Shown: positions 1 to 8,592 of the stretch, piece after piece
Layout: each line of letters opens with the position of its first letter
Position numbering within the stretch: the stretch's first letter is position 1
From: Planctomycetota bacterium
GTDB taxonomy: Bacteria > Planctomycetota > UBA11346
DNA length: 34,914 nucleotides
Direction: 5' to 3'
Assembly: GCA_003136555.1 (NCBI GenBank)
Contig: PLEW01000041.1
Location: 11,954 to 46,867, forward strand
Translations under genes and position numbers: made by a program
The notes under the pieces: model-generated
The model's input: only the letters and a program-made list of their open reading frames with translations
Told to the model about the DNA's origin: nothing
Databases searched by the model: none

Positions 1-1
1 T

Positions 2-793
2 GCCGCACCGCCGGCGGCATCGACGGATGCACCCGCCGCCGGCGCGCCGTCAAGCCCCTCCGTGCCGGCCGTCAAGCCGAAGCGCAGCAGCGCCCCCAAG
101 GCCCCTGCCGGTCCCCCGAAGGGGGTCGTGCGGCGGGGCGGCCGCGCGGGAGCCGCCTTAGCTGCCGAGGAGGAGGCCAGCGCCATCGCCGAGGAGGAGG
201 CCGCGTTGGACGCCGAGGAGGAGGCACAGGCCAAGTCCAAGGAGCTGCCTGCTTTCCTCAAGCCCTACGAGTCGCAGATCGAGCGCCTGCGCCAGCCCAA
301 GGTGCTGGTGATCGCGGGCGTCTGCCTGCTGGCACTTGTGCTCGAGATCTCCCTGGTGGTCGCTTGGCGCTCGGCTGCCGGCGCGCTGGCGGAGCTGCGT
401 CCCAAGTTCGACAAGGCGGTGAAGGATCTCGAGACCAGCACCGACAAGCTCACCCATGCCCAATTCGATCTCAGCGTCCAGTCCTCCAAGGTGAAGGAGT
501 CGGCCGACAAGGTGCAGCTGATCCAGGGCTCGCTGGCAGAGAGCCAGAAGGAGACCGAGGACGAGAAGGCCAAGGCCAAGCAGGCCGAGAGCGATCACCA
601 GAAGGAGTACGATTTGCGCAAGGCGGTCGAGAACAAGCTGGATGCCACCCTCGACAAGCTGAGCAAGGCGGTGCAGGCGCGCGACGAGGATTACAAGAAG
701 CGCGTCGAGGCCGAGAAGGCTCGCGACGAGGAATCGCGGCTGCGCAAGGAGCTGAAGGACAAGCTCGACGAGCTGGCCAAGGCGCCCAAATGA
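2..793 (+). CDS. Membrane-anchored coiled-coil protein, 5' end outside window
   Basis: The frame is open from base 2, so the true start probably lies before the window; the first internal start is GTG at 62. The N-terminal part is rich in Ala/Pro, then Lys/Arg, then runs of Glu. One hydrophobic segment (about residues 81-102 counted from the GTG) is a probable transmembrane helix. Everything after it is charged, has almost no Pro or Gly and shows heptad-like spacing, so it should form a long coiled coil. The third codon position is strongly G/C, as in neighbouring real genes. No family is recognised. The architecture (disordered arm, one helix, coiled coil) suggests an envelope scaffold or spacer, but this is inference. 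Confidence 0.75.
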   Translation, partial: AAPPAASTDAPAAGAPSSPSVPAVKPKRSSAPKAPAGPPKGVVRRGGRAGAALAAEEEASAIAEEEAALDAEEEAQAKSKELPAFLKPYESQIERLRQPKVLVIAGVCLLALVLEISLVVAWRSAAGALAELRPKFDKAVKDLETSTDKLTHAQFDLSVQSSKVKESADKVQLIQGSLAESQKETEDEKAKAKQAESDHQKEYDLRKAVENKLDATLDKLSKAVQARDEDYKKRVEAEKARDEESRLRKELKDKLDELAKAPK

Positions 794-907
794 TGCGGCG
801 ACCCGGAGCCTCGTCATACACCGAGTCCGATGCCGCATGCCGGTGACCGCCGAGCGGGTGGGACGCACTGCCTTTTGCTCGGGGCATGGTAGCATCTCTC
901 CGGGAGC

Positions 908-1420
908 ATGCTGATGAAACCATGGCCGATCCTCCTCATGGCCTGCGCTACCGCAGGCGCTGACGCCGGGGGCCGTCCGCCGATCTACATCGCCGTCGGC
1001 CTGGACTACCTTGACCAGGAGAGCCGGACCCTCACCGGCGATCGTGCGCCGCATCTCGCCCTCGGCTGGAGCGACAACACCCCGGCGCTGTTCGGCATCC
1101 CGTCGATCGATCTGGATTGGGGGCATGCAGCTGGCAACGGCAACAGCATCGACACCATCGGCCTGTGCTATTGCGAACGCGCGCAGCTGACTAGCACGCT
1201 CTACTTCGGCCTCGGCATCGGCACCTTCTACAACCGCGTCAAGCTCACCGATCCCTACGGGGCGACCAGCGTCAGCGATGGCTTGCGCCCCGGCGGTCGC
1301 GCCATGCTGGGGTACCTGCTCAGCAGCACCATCTTCATCGAGGGTACCTACTTCTACTCCGGCACCGTAGCCGGCGTGAACACCAATGCGGTGGCGGTCT
1401 GCCTCGGCCTGTGGTTCTGA
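908..1420 (+). CDS. Small outer-membrane beta-barrel-like protein
   Basis: This is a 170-residue protein with a short N-terminal signal-peptide-like segment ending near the Ala-rich stretch at residues 13-20. The mature part has alternating polar/hydrophobic strands, many Gly/Tyr/Phe turns (for example YFGLGIGTFY) and a C-terminal Phe, the usual last residue of outer-membrane barrels. Length fits an eight-stranded OmpA/OmpW-like barrel, though no family signature is certain. A GGGAG sequence lies just before the ATG at 908; the ATG at 914 is an equally possible start. No operon partner is evident. Confidence 0.65.
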   Translation: MLMKPWPILLMACATAGADAGGRPPIYIAVGLDYLDQESRTLTGDRAPHLALGWSDNTPALFGIPSIDLDWGHAAGNGNSIDTIGLCYCERAQLTSTLYFGLGIGTFYNRVKLTDPYGATSVSDGLRPGGRAMLGYLLSSTIFIEGTYFYSGTVAGVNTNAVAVCLGLWF

Positions 1421-1594
1421 GGACGCGTCTGCCACCGGGTTCGCCTGCTTGTCCGCTGTGCGCATGCATCTATACACAATGCTGGCGAGGGCGAGCGCAC
1501 CCGGTCAGGATGCTGCTCCCGCGCGTCCCTCCACTGGACGCGGAGCGCCGCCACGCGCAACCACCGCCAGGCGCGCAGGAGCCCAGGAGCAGCC

Positions 1595-2611
1595 ATGGTC
1601 CAACCGCAGGGCTTCGAGCAGCGCGATGAGCAGTCCGATCGCGCGTTGCGGCCCAAGCGGCTGGCCGAGTTCACCGGGCAGCTCGCCGTCACCCGCAACC
1701 TCAGCCTGGCGATAGCAGCCGCCACCCAGCGCAAGGAGCAGCTCGACCATGTCCTGCTCTCCGGTCCGCCCGGCCTCGGCAAGACCACCCTCGCGCACAT
1801 CATGGCCGCCGAGATGGGCGCCGAGATCCGCGACACCTCGGGGCCGCTGATCGACAAGCCCGGCGATCTGGCCGGCATCCTCTCGAGCCTGCGTCCCGGT
1901 TCGGTGCTGTTCATCGACGAGATCCACAGCCTCAAGCGCGTGGTCGAGGAGTACCTCTACTCGGCGATGGAGGACTTCCGCATCACCATCCAGCTGGGCG
2001 AGGGTGCGACGACCCAGACCCTGACCCTGACCTTGCCGCCATTCACCCTGGTGGGAGCGACCACGCGCGAGGGCCAGCTCACCGCGCCGTTCCGTTCCCG
2101 CTTCGCCATCCGCGAGCGTCTCGACCTCTATTCGGTCGATGAGCTGCAGCGCATCCTCGCCCGCTCGGCGACCCTGCTGGGCGTCGATGCCGATGCCGAG
2201 GGGCTGAGCATGCTGGCCCGGCGCAGCCGTGGCACCGCCCGCTATGCCAACAACCACCTGCGCCGGGTGCGCGACCTCGCCCAGGTGCGCTATGGCAATC
2301 GCATCACCCACGAGGTGGCCGACGAGGGCTTGGCCATGCTCGGCATCGATGCGGCCGGGCTGACCGAGCTGGACCGCCGCATCCTCAGCTGCCTGGCCCA
2401 GCATCGCCGGCCGGTCGGGCTGAAGACGGTGGCGGTCACCATCGGCGAGGATGAGGCGACCATCGAGGACATCTACGAGCCGTTCCTGATCCAGAGCGGC
2501 TACCTGATCAAGACCCCGACCGGACGGGTGGTCACGGTGCGGGCCTACCAGCATCTCGGTCTGGCGCCTCCCGCCGGTCTAGGTGGGGACGGGCAGCAGC
2601 TCCTGCTTTAG
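1595..2611 (+). CDS. ruvB: Holliday junction branch migration helicase RuvB
   Basis: RuvB is the hexameric AAA+ motor that, with RuvA, drives branch migration of Holliday junctions in recombinational repair. The protein has 338 residues, the family length. Walker A GPPGLGKT is at residues 57-64, Walker B LFIDE at 105-109, and sensor-1 region GATT at 154-157. It is followed by the APFRSRF segment with the arginine finger, and the C-terminal winged-helix RuvB domain is complete. The segment RVVEEYLYSAMEDF is a RuvB hallmark. The ATG has an AGGAG-type ribosome site about 8 bases upstream. ruvA and ruvC are not adjacent, unlike the common ruvAB or ruvCAB order. Confidence 0.97.
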   Translation: MVQPQGFEQRDEQSDRALRPKRLAEFTGQLAVTRNLSLAIAAATQRKEQLDHVLLSGPPGLGKTTLAHIMAAEMGAEIRDTSGPLIDKPGDLAGILSSLRPGSVLFIDEIHSLKRVVEEYLYSAMEDFRITIQLGEGATTQTLTLTLPPFTLVGATTREGQLTAPFRSRFAIRERLDLYSVDELQRILARSATLLGVDADAEGLSMLARRSRGTARYANNHLRRVRDLAQVRYGNRITHEVADEGLAMLGIDAAGLTELDRRILSCLAQHRRPVGLKTVAVTIGEDEATIEDIYEPFLIQSGYLIKTPTGRVVTVRAYQHLGLAPPAGLGGDGQQLLL

Positions 2612-2730
2612 CCGCGCAGGGGTGGATGGGTTTGGCAAGCCATGTGCTTGAGATGCTGGCGCCAGCAGGGCGGCGGGCCCTGGTGTGGCGGAATGCGTCA
2701 GGACGTCGGCGCTCGCGACAAGGGGGAGAC

Positions 2731-3390
2731 ATGGCAGGCGAGGAGGCAGTCAAGCGGACCCCGGGCATGGGCACCCTGATCAACGCGCTCTCGGCCGAGA
2801 GCACGATGGACCGGCGCCCGGTGAAGGCATACCCTCTGGTCGGCCTGCCCCGCCCGCGGCCATTCGCGCGCCTGCTGGCGGTGGTGGCGGTGGTGCTGAT
2901 CGCATCCCTAGCCGGCCTGATGCTGCTGCTGGCCCATGTCGTCACCCGCCTGCTAGCCGACATCGCCAGCCACGAGAAGCAGGCGGCCGTTGCGGTGGCG
3001 CAGACCCTGCCCCCCAGTGAGCGCCTGGTCGATGATGCCGCCTTCCAGGCCAGCCTCGCCGAGCATCCCGGCGAGGCGACCCAGCTTTATGTGGCACGCG
3101 CCCGCGGACTCTCGGCGGTCGGCCGCTACGATGCCGCGGCGGCAAGCTTCGCCCAAGCGCGCCAGCTGGCGATCAATGGCCTGCCAGCGGGTGATCTGAT
3201 CGCCGAGGCGGATGCGCTGGCGCATGCCGCCCGCTACCAGGAGGCGATGCGCGAGCTGCTGCGGTTGGACTTCGCCAGCATGGACAACGAGGTGCGCGCC
3301 CAGGCGGTGGAACTGATAGGCCGGTGCCATCTGGCCGAAGAGGCCGAGGGCCACCGGTCGACCCGCGTCGAACCGACCATCCAGCGCTAG
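2731..3390 (+). CDS. Single-pass membrane protein with TPR-like C-terminus
   Basis: The ATG at 2731 is preferred over the in-frame ATG at 2626 because GGGGGAG lies just before it; the product is then 219 residues. A cytoplasmic arm of about 50 residues is followed by one strongly hydrophobic helix (Leu/Val/Ala-rich). The rest is an Ala-rich helical region with patterns such as GRYDAAAASFAQARQLA that resemble tetratricopeptide repeats. TPR segments usually mediate protein-protein contacts. No specific family is recognised. Confidence 0.7.
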   Translation: MAGEEAVKRTPGMGTLINALSAESTMDRRPVKAYPLVGLPRPRPFARLLAVVAVVLIASLAGLMLLLAHVVTRLLADIASHEKQAAVAVAQTLPPSERLVDDAAFQASLAEHPGEATQLYVARARGLSAVGRYDAAAASFAQARQLAINGLPAGDLIAEADALAHAARYQEAMRELLRLDFASMDNEVRAQAVELIGRCHLAEEAEGHRSTRVEPTIQR

Positions 3391-3658
3391 CGCCCCCTTC
3401 CGCTGCATGCGCGCCGAATGCTCCAGGACGGCCGACCGCACAGCTCCGCCACCCCGCAGTTATCCATGGACTGGCGTCCTGACCGGCACATCCTGCCAGC
3501 GGCCCGCCTGGGCGCTGCAGCTGCATCCGTCCAGCGGGTCATCCACGGGGATCAGGGCACTGGGGTATGGACGACGGCTGCGTGACGGCCGCCTCGTCGG
3601 CACGCCAGGCGTCGTCCCTCGTTGCTGTCTCCTCCACCTCCAACCCCGGAGTCCCATC

Positions 3659-4171
3659 ATGTACCGCAAAGACGATTTTCTCGCCAGCCTGAAGAAGGAA
3701 GCGAAGATCATCAGGCATCTGGCCACCACCATCCCGGCCGGACAGCTCGGCTATCGGCCCACGCCCGGCCAGCGCAGCACCCTCGAACTGCTGCAGTACC
3801 TCAGCTTCTCTCCCCTGTCGACGGCGATCTACCTGGTCAGCGGCAGCTGGGACCACTAAGATGCCCAGGCCGAAGCGGCCAAGGCGGTCACCGAGGCGAC
3901 CTTCGCCAAGGCCATCGACAAGCAGGTGGCGGCGATCGCCAAGCTCCTCGCCAAGCTCCAGGACGCCGCTATCCGCCGCAAGGTGGTCAAGGACTGGCAG
4001 GGCAAGAAGATCACCCTGTCGGCGGGGCTGATCGAACTGGTGCTCAAGGGCTTCACCGCCTACCGCATGCAGCTGTTCCTCTACAGCAAGGCCAGCGGCG
4101 CTGCCGCCATCGGCTCATCCGATTGCTGGTTCGGCGTCCCAGCCAAGGCCAAGAAGGCGGCCACCGCCTGA
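3659..4171 (+). pseudogene. DinB-like protein gene with one in-frame stop
   Basis: Translation from the ATG at 3659 (GGAG 7 bases upstream) gives a protein that begins with MYRKDDFLASLKKEAK and contains RPTPGQRSTLELLQYLS. This resembles the DinB/DfsB four-helix superfamily of putative metal-dependent transferases. A TAA at 3857-3859 interrupts the frame after residue 66. The same frame then continues without fault for 103 more residues to a TGA at 4169-4171, so the full product would be about 170 residues, normal for the family. Reading the TAA as CAA (Gln) would repair it. It is either a very recent nonsense mutation or a base-calling error; no frameshift is needed. The family assignment is moderate. 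Confidence 0.7.
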
Positions 4172-4174
4172 GCA

Positions 4175-4214
4175 CCCGCTCGCCGGCGCGGCTTCGTCCG
4201 CACCGGCGAGCGGG
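4175..4214. terminator. Strong hairpin between convergent genes
   Basis: A perfect 12-bp inverted repeat (CCCGCTCGCCGG at 4175-4186, CCGGCGAGCGGG at 4203-4214) encloses a further 4-bp stem, GCGG/CCGC, around a CTTCGT loop. It sits exactly between the stops of the DinB-like gene (plus) and the fucose isomerase gene (minus), so it can serve both. There is no T-run on either side. Confidence 0.75.
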
Positions 4215-4223
4215 CCGTGCCGC

Positions 4224-5957
4224 CTAGCGGCCGGCCAGCCTGAGCTTGGCGTTGGTCTCGCCTCCCGAGATGCGGTACAGCATCGGCTCCATGCGATCGA
4301 CGCCCTCGGTGAAGCGCGGCGCCCCTTCCCACTGGAAGTTGAGGATGTTGGTATAGTCGCTGAAGTATTGCCAGCGCCTGGTCGGCAGGTTGCGCACCAT
4401 GTGCATGTGGTTGGCTGGACATCCATATTTGGTGATCGAGGCCGGCACGTGCTTGAAGGTGATCCAGGTGTGCGGCCAGGAGTAGGATGACGCGTGGCAG
4501 AAGGCCTCGGCGATCGGCTGGGGCAGCTCGACCGATTCGGCCTCGCCCTGGATCATGGTGAAGGTGCCGGTCAGGTCGCTGTAGGCGAGCCTGCCGGCCT
4601 GGCATTGGATGCCTCCGGGCGAGATGTATCCGGTGGAGAAGCCTCCGCCGGGGAAGTAATGCTGGTACACCTCGAAGAGGATGGACTGCGTGCACCAGTC
4701 GAGCGAGCCCGAGCCGGAGTTGTCCATGTCGATGGTGCCACGCAGCATGTACGGACTGTGCCGGTCGAGAGCGATGCCCAGTTCGTCGGCCTTCTTCTGG
4801 ATCTCCCAGGGCTCGTAGACCTTGCGGTAATCCGCGAACAGCACCGGCTCCCCGCCGGTGAGTGCCGACTGGCAGACCATGGTGAGCAGGCCCTGGACAT
4901 CGTTCTCGGTGGCGAAAGGCAGGGCGGGCTTGCGCCCGCGATGGTCGAAGGTCGAATTGAACAGCGCCTCGGCGATGTCGGCGCAGGCCATCGGCGTGCC
5001 CTGGAGGTCCGAGCCCCAGGCGAGCTGGGAGGTCCAGCCACCGCCGATGGCGTTGATGCCGCGCATGTAGTCGCGCAGGATCAGGTAGAGCTTGAGCTCC
5101 TCGCGCAGCTTCGCCTGATGGGTTTCGGTCAGCGGCTTGGGGGTGAAGCGTGCGGGATCGCTGTAGATCGGCAGGCGCTCGCGGCAGATCGACTCGACGT
5201 CCGGATAGATGCGTCCCTTCCACTGCACCTCGGTGGTCCAGTGGTAGAGCTCCTTGAGCTCATGGGCATCGTAGCCGCCGTCCTTGTTGATCATGTCGGC
5301 GAACAGCTTCATCGATTCCCGGGCTGACTCGATGCCGAGGAACCTGCGGCTGGCGTGCACGTGGTTGAGGGCGGTCTCCATCTGCATGGAGTCGGTGTCG
5401 GCGCACAGGATGCGCTTGCCCTGCAGCCATGCCGCTGCGGTCATCGCCCACACCAGATCGATGATTTCCAGGCGCGACTTCTCATCGAACTCGGGGTCCT
5501 GCCCGACTTCGGGCATGTTGCCGATCACCGCATGGCACAGCCGGCCGGTCTGGGCGTAGGCGCCAACCAGGGCATCGACGCCGACCACCCCGGGCTTTGG
5601 GGCATTGTTGCCGGCGATGCAGCACACCGGAGCGTGGGGGAAATGCGCGGTCAGGGCGAGTGCGCTCTTGCCGGGATAGAACCAGGTGTCGGGCGCGATG
5701 ACGATCACCGAGACGCCGGCGGCCCGGAATTCGTAGGCGGTCGCATCGGCATCGCTCTCGCGCTCGATGGTCCGCTGCGCCAGATAGATGCCGGGTCGCT
5801 CCCCGCCGGGAAGTCTGACGGCGCTGAGGATGCGACCGGTCATGGCGGTGATGTTCCATGCGCGTTCCCGGGCCGCCTGGTCGATGCGCGGGTCGCACGG
5901 CGCGCACAGGCCGATGACAGGGACGGATGGGCTGGAGGGGGTCTGCAGGAAGGCCAT
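4224..5957 (-). CDS. fucI: L-fucose/D-arabinose isomerase family protein
   Basis: This 577-residue product has the length and layout of L-fucose isomerase, a Mn-dependent enzyme that converts L-fucose to L-fuculose (or D-arabinose to D-ribulose) in the cytoplasm. Likely metal ligands by comparison with the E. coli enzyme are Glu351 in FATENDVQG, Asp376 in FADYRKVY, and a His in NHMHMVRN (517/519). The start at 5957 is chosen because AGGA lies about 7 bases upstream and the longer frame adds only unrelated residues. No kinase, aldolase or transporter for fucose is adjacent, so the sugar specificity is uncertain. Other members of the fold act on related aldoses. Confidence 0.85.
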   Translation of the reverse strand: MAFLQTPSSPSVPVIGLCAPCDPRIDQAARERAWNITAMTGRILSAVRLPGGERPGIYLAQRTIERESDADATAYEFRAAGVSVIVIAPDTWFYPGKSALALTAHFPHAPVCCIAGNNAPKPGVVGVDALVGAYAQTGRLCHAVIGNMPEVGQDPEFDEKSRLEIIDLVWAMTAAAWLQGKRILCADTDSMQMETALNHVHASRRFLGIESARESMKLFADMINKDGGYDAHELKELYHWTTEVQWKGRIYPDVESICRERLPIYSDPARFTPKPLTETHQAKLREELKLYLILRDYMRGINAIGGGWTSQLAWGSDLQGTPMACADIAEALFNSTFDHRGRKPALPFATENDVQGLLTMVCQSALTGGEPVLFADYRKVYEPWEIQKKADELGIALDRHSPYMLRGTIDMDNSGSGSLDWCTQSILFEVYQHYFPGGGFSTGYISPGGIQCQAGRLAYSDLTGTFTMIQGEAESVELPQPIAEAFCHASSYSWPHTWITFKHVPASITKYGCPANHMHMVRNLPTRRWQYFSDYTNILNFQWEGAPRFTEGVDRMEPMLYRISGGETNAKLRLAGR

Positions 5958-5990
5958 GGACGGTCCTCGACGCGTAATGGGTAATTTGTG

Positions 5991-6004
5991 GCAATCTAGG
6001 TTGC
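5991..6004. promoter_or_regulatory. Near-palindrome upstream of fucose isomerase gene
   Basis: GCAATCTAGGTTGC is a 14-bp near-palindrome around CTAG with one mismatched pair. It lies 34 bases upstream of the isomerase start codon, a position suitable for a repressor operator. No cognate regulator is identified. Confidence 0.3.
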
Positions 6005-6322
6005 AGCGGAGTCTTGTCGAGCGTTGTCCGCAATCGGTCACCCGGCGGCAGATACGCGGTGAGCCATCGCCTGAGCGCCGTTGGTAGCCTTCTGCCGCAG
6101 TTACCGTCCTATGATTGCTCGGTTTTAATCGCAATTCCTTCGTTCAACTCAATATCCTCACTGGACCGCTCTCGGTCAGAGAGGAATGATGATGCCGGAT
6201 CTGGTCATTCGCTGTGATTGGGGACCCAAAGGCAATATCTTAAAAAATTTGTTGTATCTTTTTATCCCGACACGCTGATGCCGCTGCCGGGCCGGATATG
6301 CCGGGCGTCACGACAATTCCTC

Positions 6323-6351
6323 TTGACAATAGTCGTTTGAACAAATAAATA
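6323..6351 (+). promoter_or_regulatory. Sigma70-like promoter of marR, possibly leaderless
   Basis: TTGACA at 6323-6328 is a perfect -35 box. At 17-bp spacing the -10 position is TAAATA (6346-6351), a modest match in an A/T-rich run. The start codon of marR at 6358 would then coincide with the expected transcription start, and no ribosome site is visible before it. Confidence 0.5.
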
Positions 6352-6357
6352 CCCGCC

Positions 6358-6837
6358 ATGGCCGGCCTCCTCCTCACTGAGCTCAAGCAAGGGCGACCCT
6401 TTCGCAGTCGCACCGATGAGGCATACCTCAACGTGGTGCGGACCGCCGATCTCCTGAAGCGTTCGACCGCCGAGGCGCTGCGCCCCCATGACCTCACCCC
6501 CGCCCAGTACAATGTGCTGCGCATCCTGCGTGGAGCCCTGCATGAGCCGGCCGAGAAGGACCATGCCCGCACCTGTGGGGACATCTGCGACCGCCTGGTG
6601 ACCTATGAGCCGGACGTGACGCGTCTGCTTGACAAGCTGGTGCGGCAGGGCCTGGTCGAACGCGAGCGGGACCGTGCAGATCGGCGGGTGGTGCGCTCGC
6701 GCATCACCCCCAAGGGCCTCGATCTGCTGAGCGGGCTCGATGACCGCATGGACAGCGTGTCGCGCTCGCGACTGCAGCGCCTTGGCGAGGCGCGGCTGCT
6801 CCAGCTCATCGAGCTGCTCGAGGAGATCCGCGCATGA
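6358..6837 (+). CDS. MarR-family transcriptional regulator
   Basis: This is a 159-residue winged-helix regulator of the MarR family. An N-terminal dimerisation helix is followed by LTPAQYNVLRIL (start of the winged helix), the recognition region DICDRLVTYEPDVTRLLDKL, and the wing with the family signature D-R-A-D-R-R (RDRADRRVVRSRIT). MarR proteins act as dimers that repress nearby genes and release DNA on binding small ligands or on oxidation. The next gene is yceI on the same strand, an arrangement often seen, so it probably controls yceI and itself. No Shine-Dalgarno sequence precedes the ATG. Confidence 0.92.
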   Translation: MAGLLLTELKQGRPFRSRTDEAYLNVVRTADLLKRSTAEALRPHDLTPAQYNVLRILRGALHEPAEKDHARTCGDICDRLVTYEPDVTRLLDKLVRQGLVERERDRADRRVVRSRITPKGLDLLSGLDDRMDSVSRSRLQRLGEARLLQLIELLEEIRA

Positions 6838-6954
6838 GCCCCCTTGCCCGGTGCTTCGGCAACAACCATCACCCATCCGCCGCGAACGACGGTGCCGCCG
6901 CGGGTGCCTGTCCACACCGTCTCCATCCACCCACGTCAGCATAAGGAAACACAC

Positions 6955-7533
6955 ATGTCCCTCTCAACCACCATTGCACGCCTGCTCGCCCTCCCGCTCC
7001 TGGCCGGAGGACTGTCGTCCGGCCTGAGTGCGAGCGAATTCGTCGTCGATCAGGACCATAGCGCGGCGATCTTCGAGGCCGGCCATTTCGGCGTCAGCCA
7101 TGTCTACGGCCGCTTCCCCGAGATCGCCGGCTCGCTCAAGATCGAGAGCGATGCAGCCAAGGACGCCTTCGAGATCACTGTCACCGCCGCCACCCTGACC
7201 ACCCACCAGGAGAAGCGCGACCAGCATCTCAAAGGTCCCGACTTCTTCGACGTCAAGCAGTTCCCGACCCTGAGCTTCAGGAGCACCGCGGTGACGGCGA
7301 TCGATGACAAGACCCTCGAGGTCAGCGGCAACCTCACCATCCACGGCGTGACCAAGGCGGTGTCGGTGAAGGTGGTGAAGGTCGGCGAGGGCAAGGTCAT
7401 GGATAGCTACCGCGTCGGCTATGAGACCAAGTTCGAGATCAAGCGCAGCGACTTCGGCATCACCACCGTGCCGAACGCCGTGGTCGGCGATGAGGTGACC
7501 ATCATCGTCGCCGTAGAAGGCATCAAGAAGTAG
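6955..7533 (+). CDS. yceI: YceI-family secreted lipid-binding protein
   Basis: This 192-residue product has an N-terminal signal peptide ending near SGLSASEF, so it is exported to the periplasm. The mature part is a complete YceI domain, a lipocalin-like barrel that binds isoprenoid or amide-type lipids. It begins FVVDQDHSAAIFEAGHFGVSH, includes DQHLKGPDFFDVKQFPTLSF and ends in the segment around ITTVPNAVVGDEVTI. The start at 6955 follows AAGGAAA; longer forms lack a good ribosome site. It lies 117 bases after marR and is its likely target. Confidence 0.93.
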   Translation: MSLSTTIARLLALPLLAGGLSSGLSASEFVVDQDHSAAIFEAGHFGVSHVYGRFPEIAGSLKIESDAAKDAFEITVTAATLTTHQEKRDQHLKGPDFFDVKQFPTLSFRSTAVTAIDDKTLEVSGNLTIHGVTKAVSVKVVKVGEGKVMDSYRVGYETKFEIKRSDFGITTVPNAVVGDEVTIIVAVEGIKK

Positions 7534-7607
7534 GGCCGCAAGTCGGCCAGGCCGTCTGCCGCGGGCATCCGTCCGCGCAGGCGCCCTGGGACACCTGGAA
7601 GTGCATC

Positions 7608-8486
7608 ATGCTGGGGATGATCTTCGCCTGCACCCTCCTACCGATCGCCGGCGCCGTGCTCTCGGCCCTGGCGGCGACATGGCTGCGCCGCGGGGCGGCG
7701 GGTTGGCGCGCGCGTGTCGGCTGGGATGGCGCCCTGCTGCTGCTGGTGGTCGCGATCAGCAATCTCGTCCTGGTGGGCTGGCCAGGCCTGCCTCCGCATG
7801 ATGTGAAGTTCTGGCCACCTTTCGTCGCCATCGCCGGCCTGCCGGTCGCGCTGATGGCATCCTCTCTGGGCAGGTGGCCACTACGCATCGGCGCATTCCT
7901 GCTGCTCATCGGCGCTGCCAGCGTGGTGCTGCTGGTCCCCATCTACCGTGGCGAAAGCGCAGGCACGTACGCGAAGCTGCTCTCGGTGGTGATCTTCGGC
8001 TGGCTTGCCACCCGCGCCCTGTGGTCGCTATCCGCCCGCTCCTCGTCGCCAGGAGCTTCGCTAACCGCCCTGGTGGTCGTCTCCGGCGCCTCGGCTGGAG
8101 CGATGCTGCTCTTTGGCACCATCACCTATGCCGAGGCGGTCGGCATCATCGCCTTCGCGATGGCGGTCCTGGCGGTGATGCACTGGTGGGGGGGCATGAG
8201 CAGGACCGGCGGCGAGAGCATGGTCATCGCGCTGACCATCCTCCTGCCGATGTGGTGGGTGCTTGGGGCAACGATGTCTGATCTGCCGTACTGGACGATC
8301 CCGCTCTTCATCCTCGCCGGATGCTCGCCCTGGCTGTCCAGCCTGCGACCGTTCAACGACATGTCCGATGCCAAACGCATCCTCTGCGTGGCGGTGCTGG
8401 CGCTCGTCGTGGTGGCGCCGGCGCTGGCCTGGGGCGTGCTGGAGTCGATCCGGCAGGCGGGCCATGGCGGTTCCGAGGGCTACTGA
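7608..8486 (+). CDS. Polytopic membrane protein of unknown function
   Basis: The 292-residue product is dominated by about eight hydrophobic helices separated by short charged loops. There is no long soluble domain and no recognised transporter or enzyme motif. A region near residues 195-215 carries a Trp-rich segment (MHWWGG). The start could be 7608 or the ATG at 7617. It follows yceI by 74 bases and may be cotranscribed. Function is unknown. Confidence 0.7.
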   Translation: MLGMIFACTLLPIAGAVLSALAATWLRRGAAGWRARVGWDGALLLLVVAISNLVLVGWPGLPPHDVKFWPPFVAIAGLPVALMASSLGRWPLRIGAFLLLIGAASVVLLVPIYRGESAGTYAKLLSVVIFGWLATRALWSLSARSSSPGASLTALVVVSGASAGAMLLFGTITYAEAVGIIAFAMAVLAVMHWWGGMSRTGGESMVIALTILLPMWWVLGATMSDLPYWTIPLFILAGCSPWLSSLRPFNDMSDAKRILCVAVLALVVVAPALAWGVLESIRQAGHGGSEGY

Positions 8487-8493
8487 CCGGGAT

Positions 8494-8514
8494 CTGCCGC
8501 CGCTTGGCCGGCAG
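8494..8514 (+). terminator. Possible hairpin after membrane-protein gene
   Basis: CTGCCG (8494-8499) and CGGCAG (8509-8514) form a 6-bp stem with a 9-base loop, 8 bases after the stop codon of the membrane-protein gene. No T-run follows, so it is weak. Confidence 0.3.
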
Positions 8515-8592
8515 CGGCCGGGTTGATGCGCCGCCGGGGCCATCCGCCGGAGCCGTAGGCTCGGGACTTGCGCGCATGGTCCGGGGACGACC

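Larger units (their letters stand above)
5958..6357. other. 400-base divergent intergenic region
   Basis: This region separates the fucose isomerase gene (minus) from marR (plus) and must hold both promoters. The centre (about 6110-6350) is clearly richer in A/T than the surrounding genes. A near-palindrome lies at 5991-6004 and a sigma70-like promoter at 6323-6351. No gene is convincing; a 27-29 codon ORF near 6186 is discussed among the rejected items. Confidence 0.6.

Noticed and set aside
6186-6278. Short ORF with AGAGAGGA before three ATGs in the fucose isomerase-marR gap
   Set aside because: Only 29-31 codons, A/T-rich without coding bias, and the ribosome site overlaps the first ATG; likely chance.
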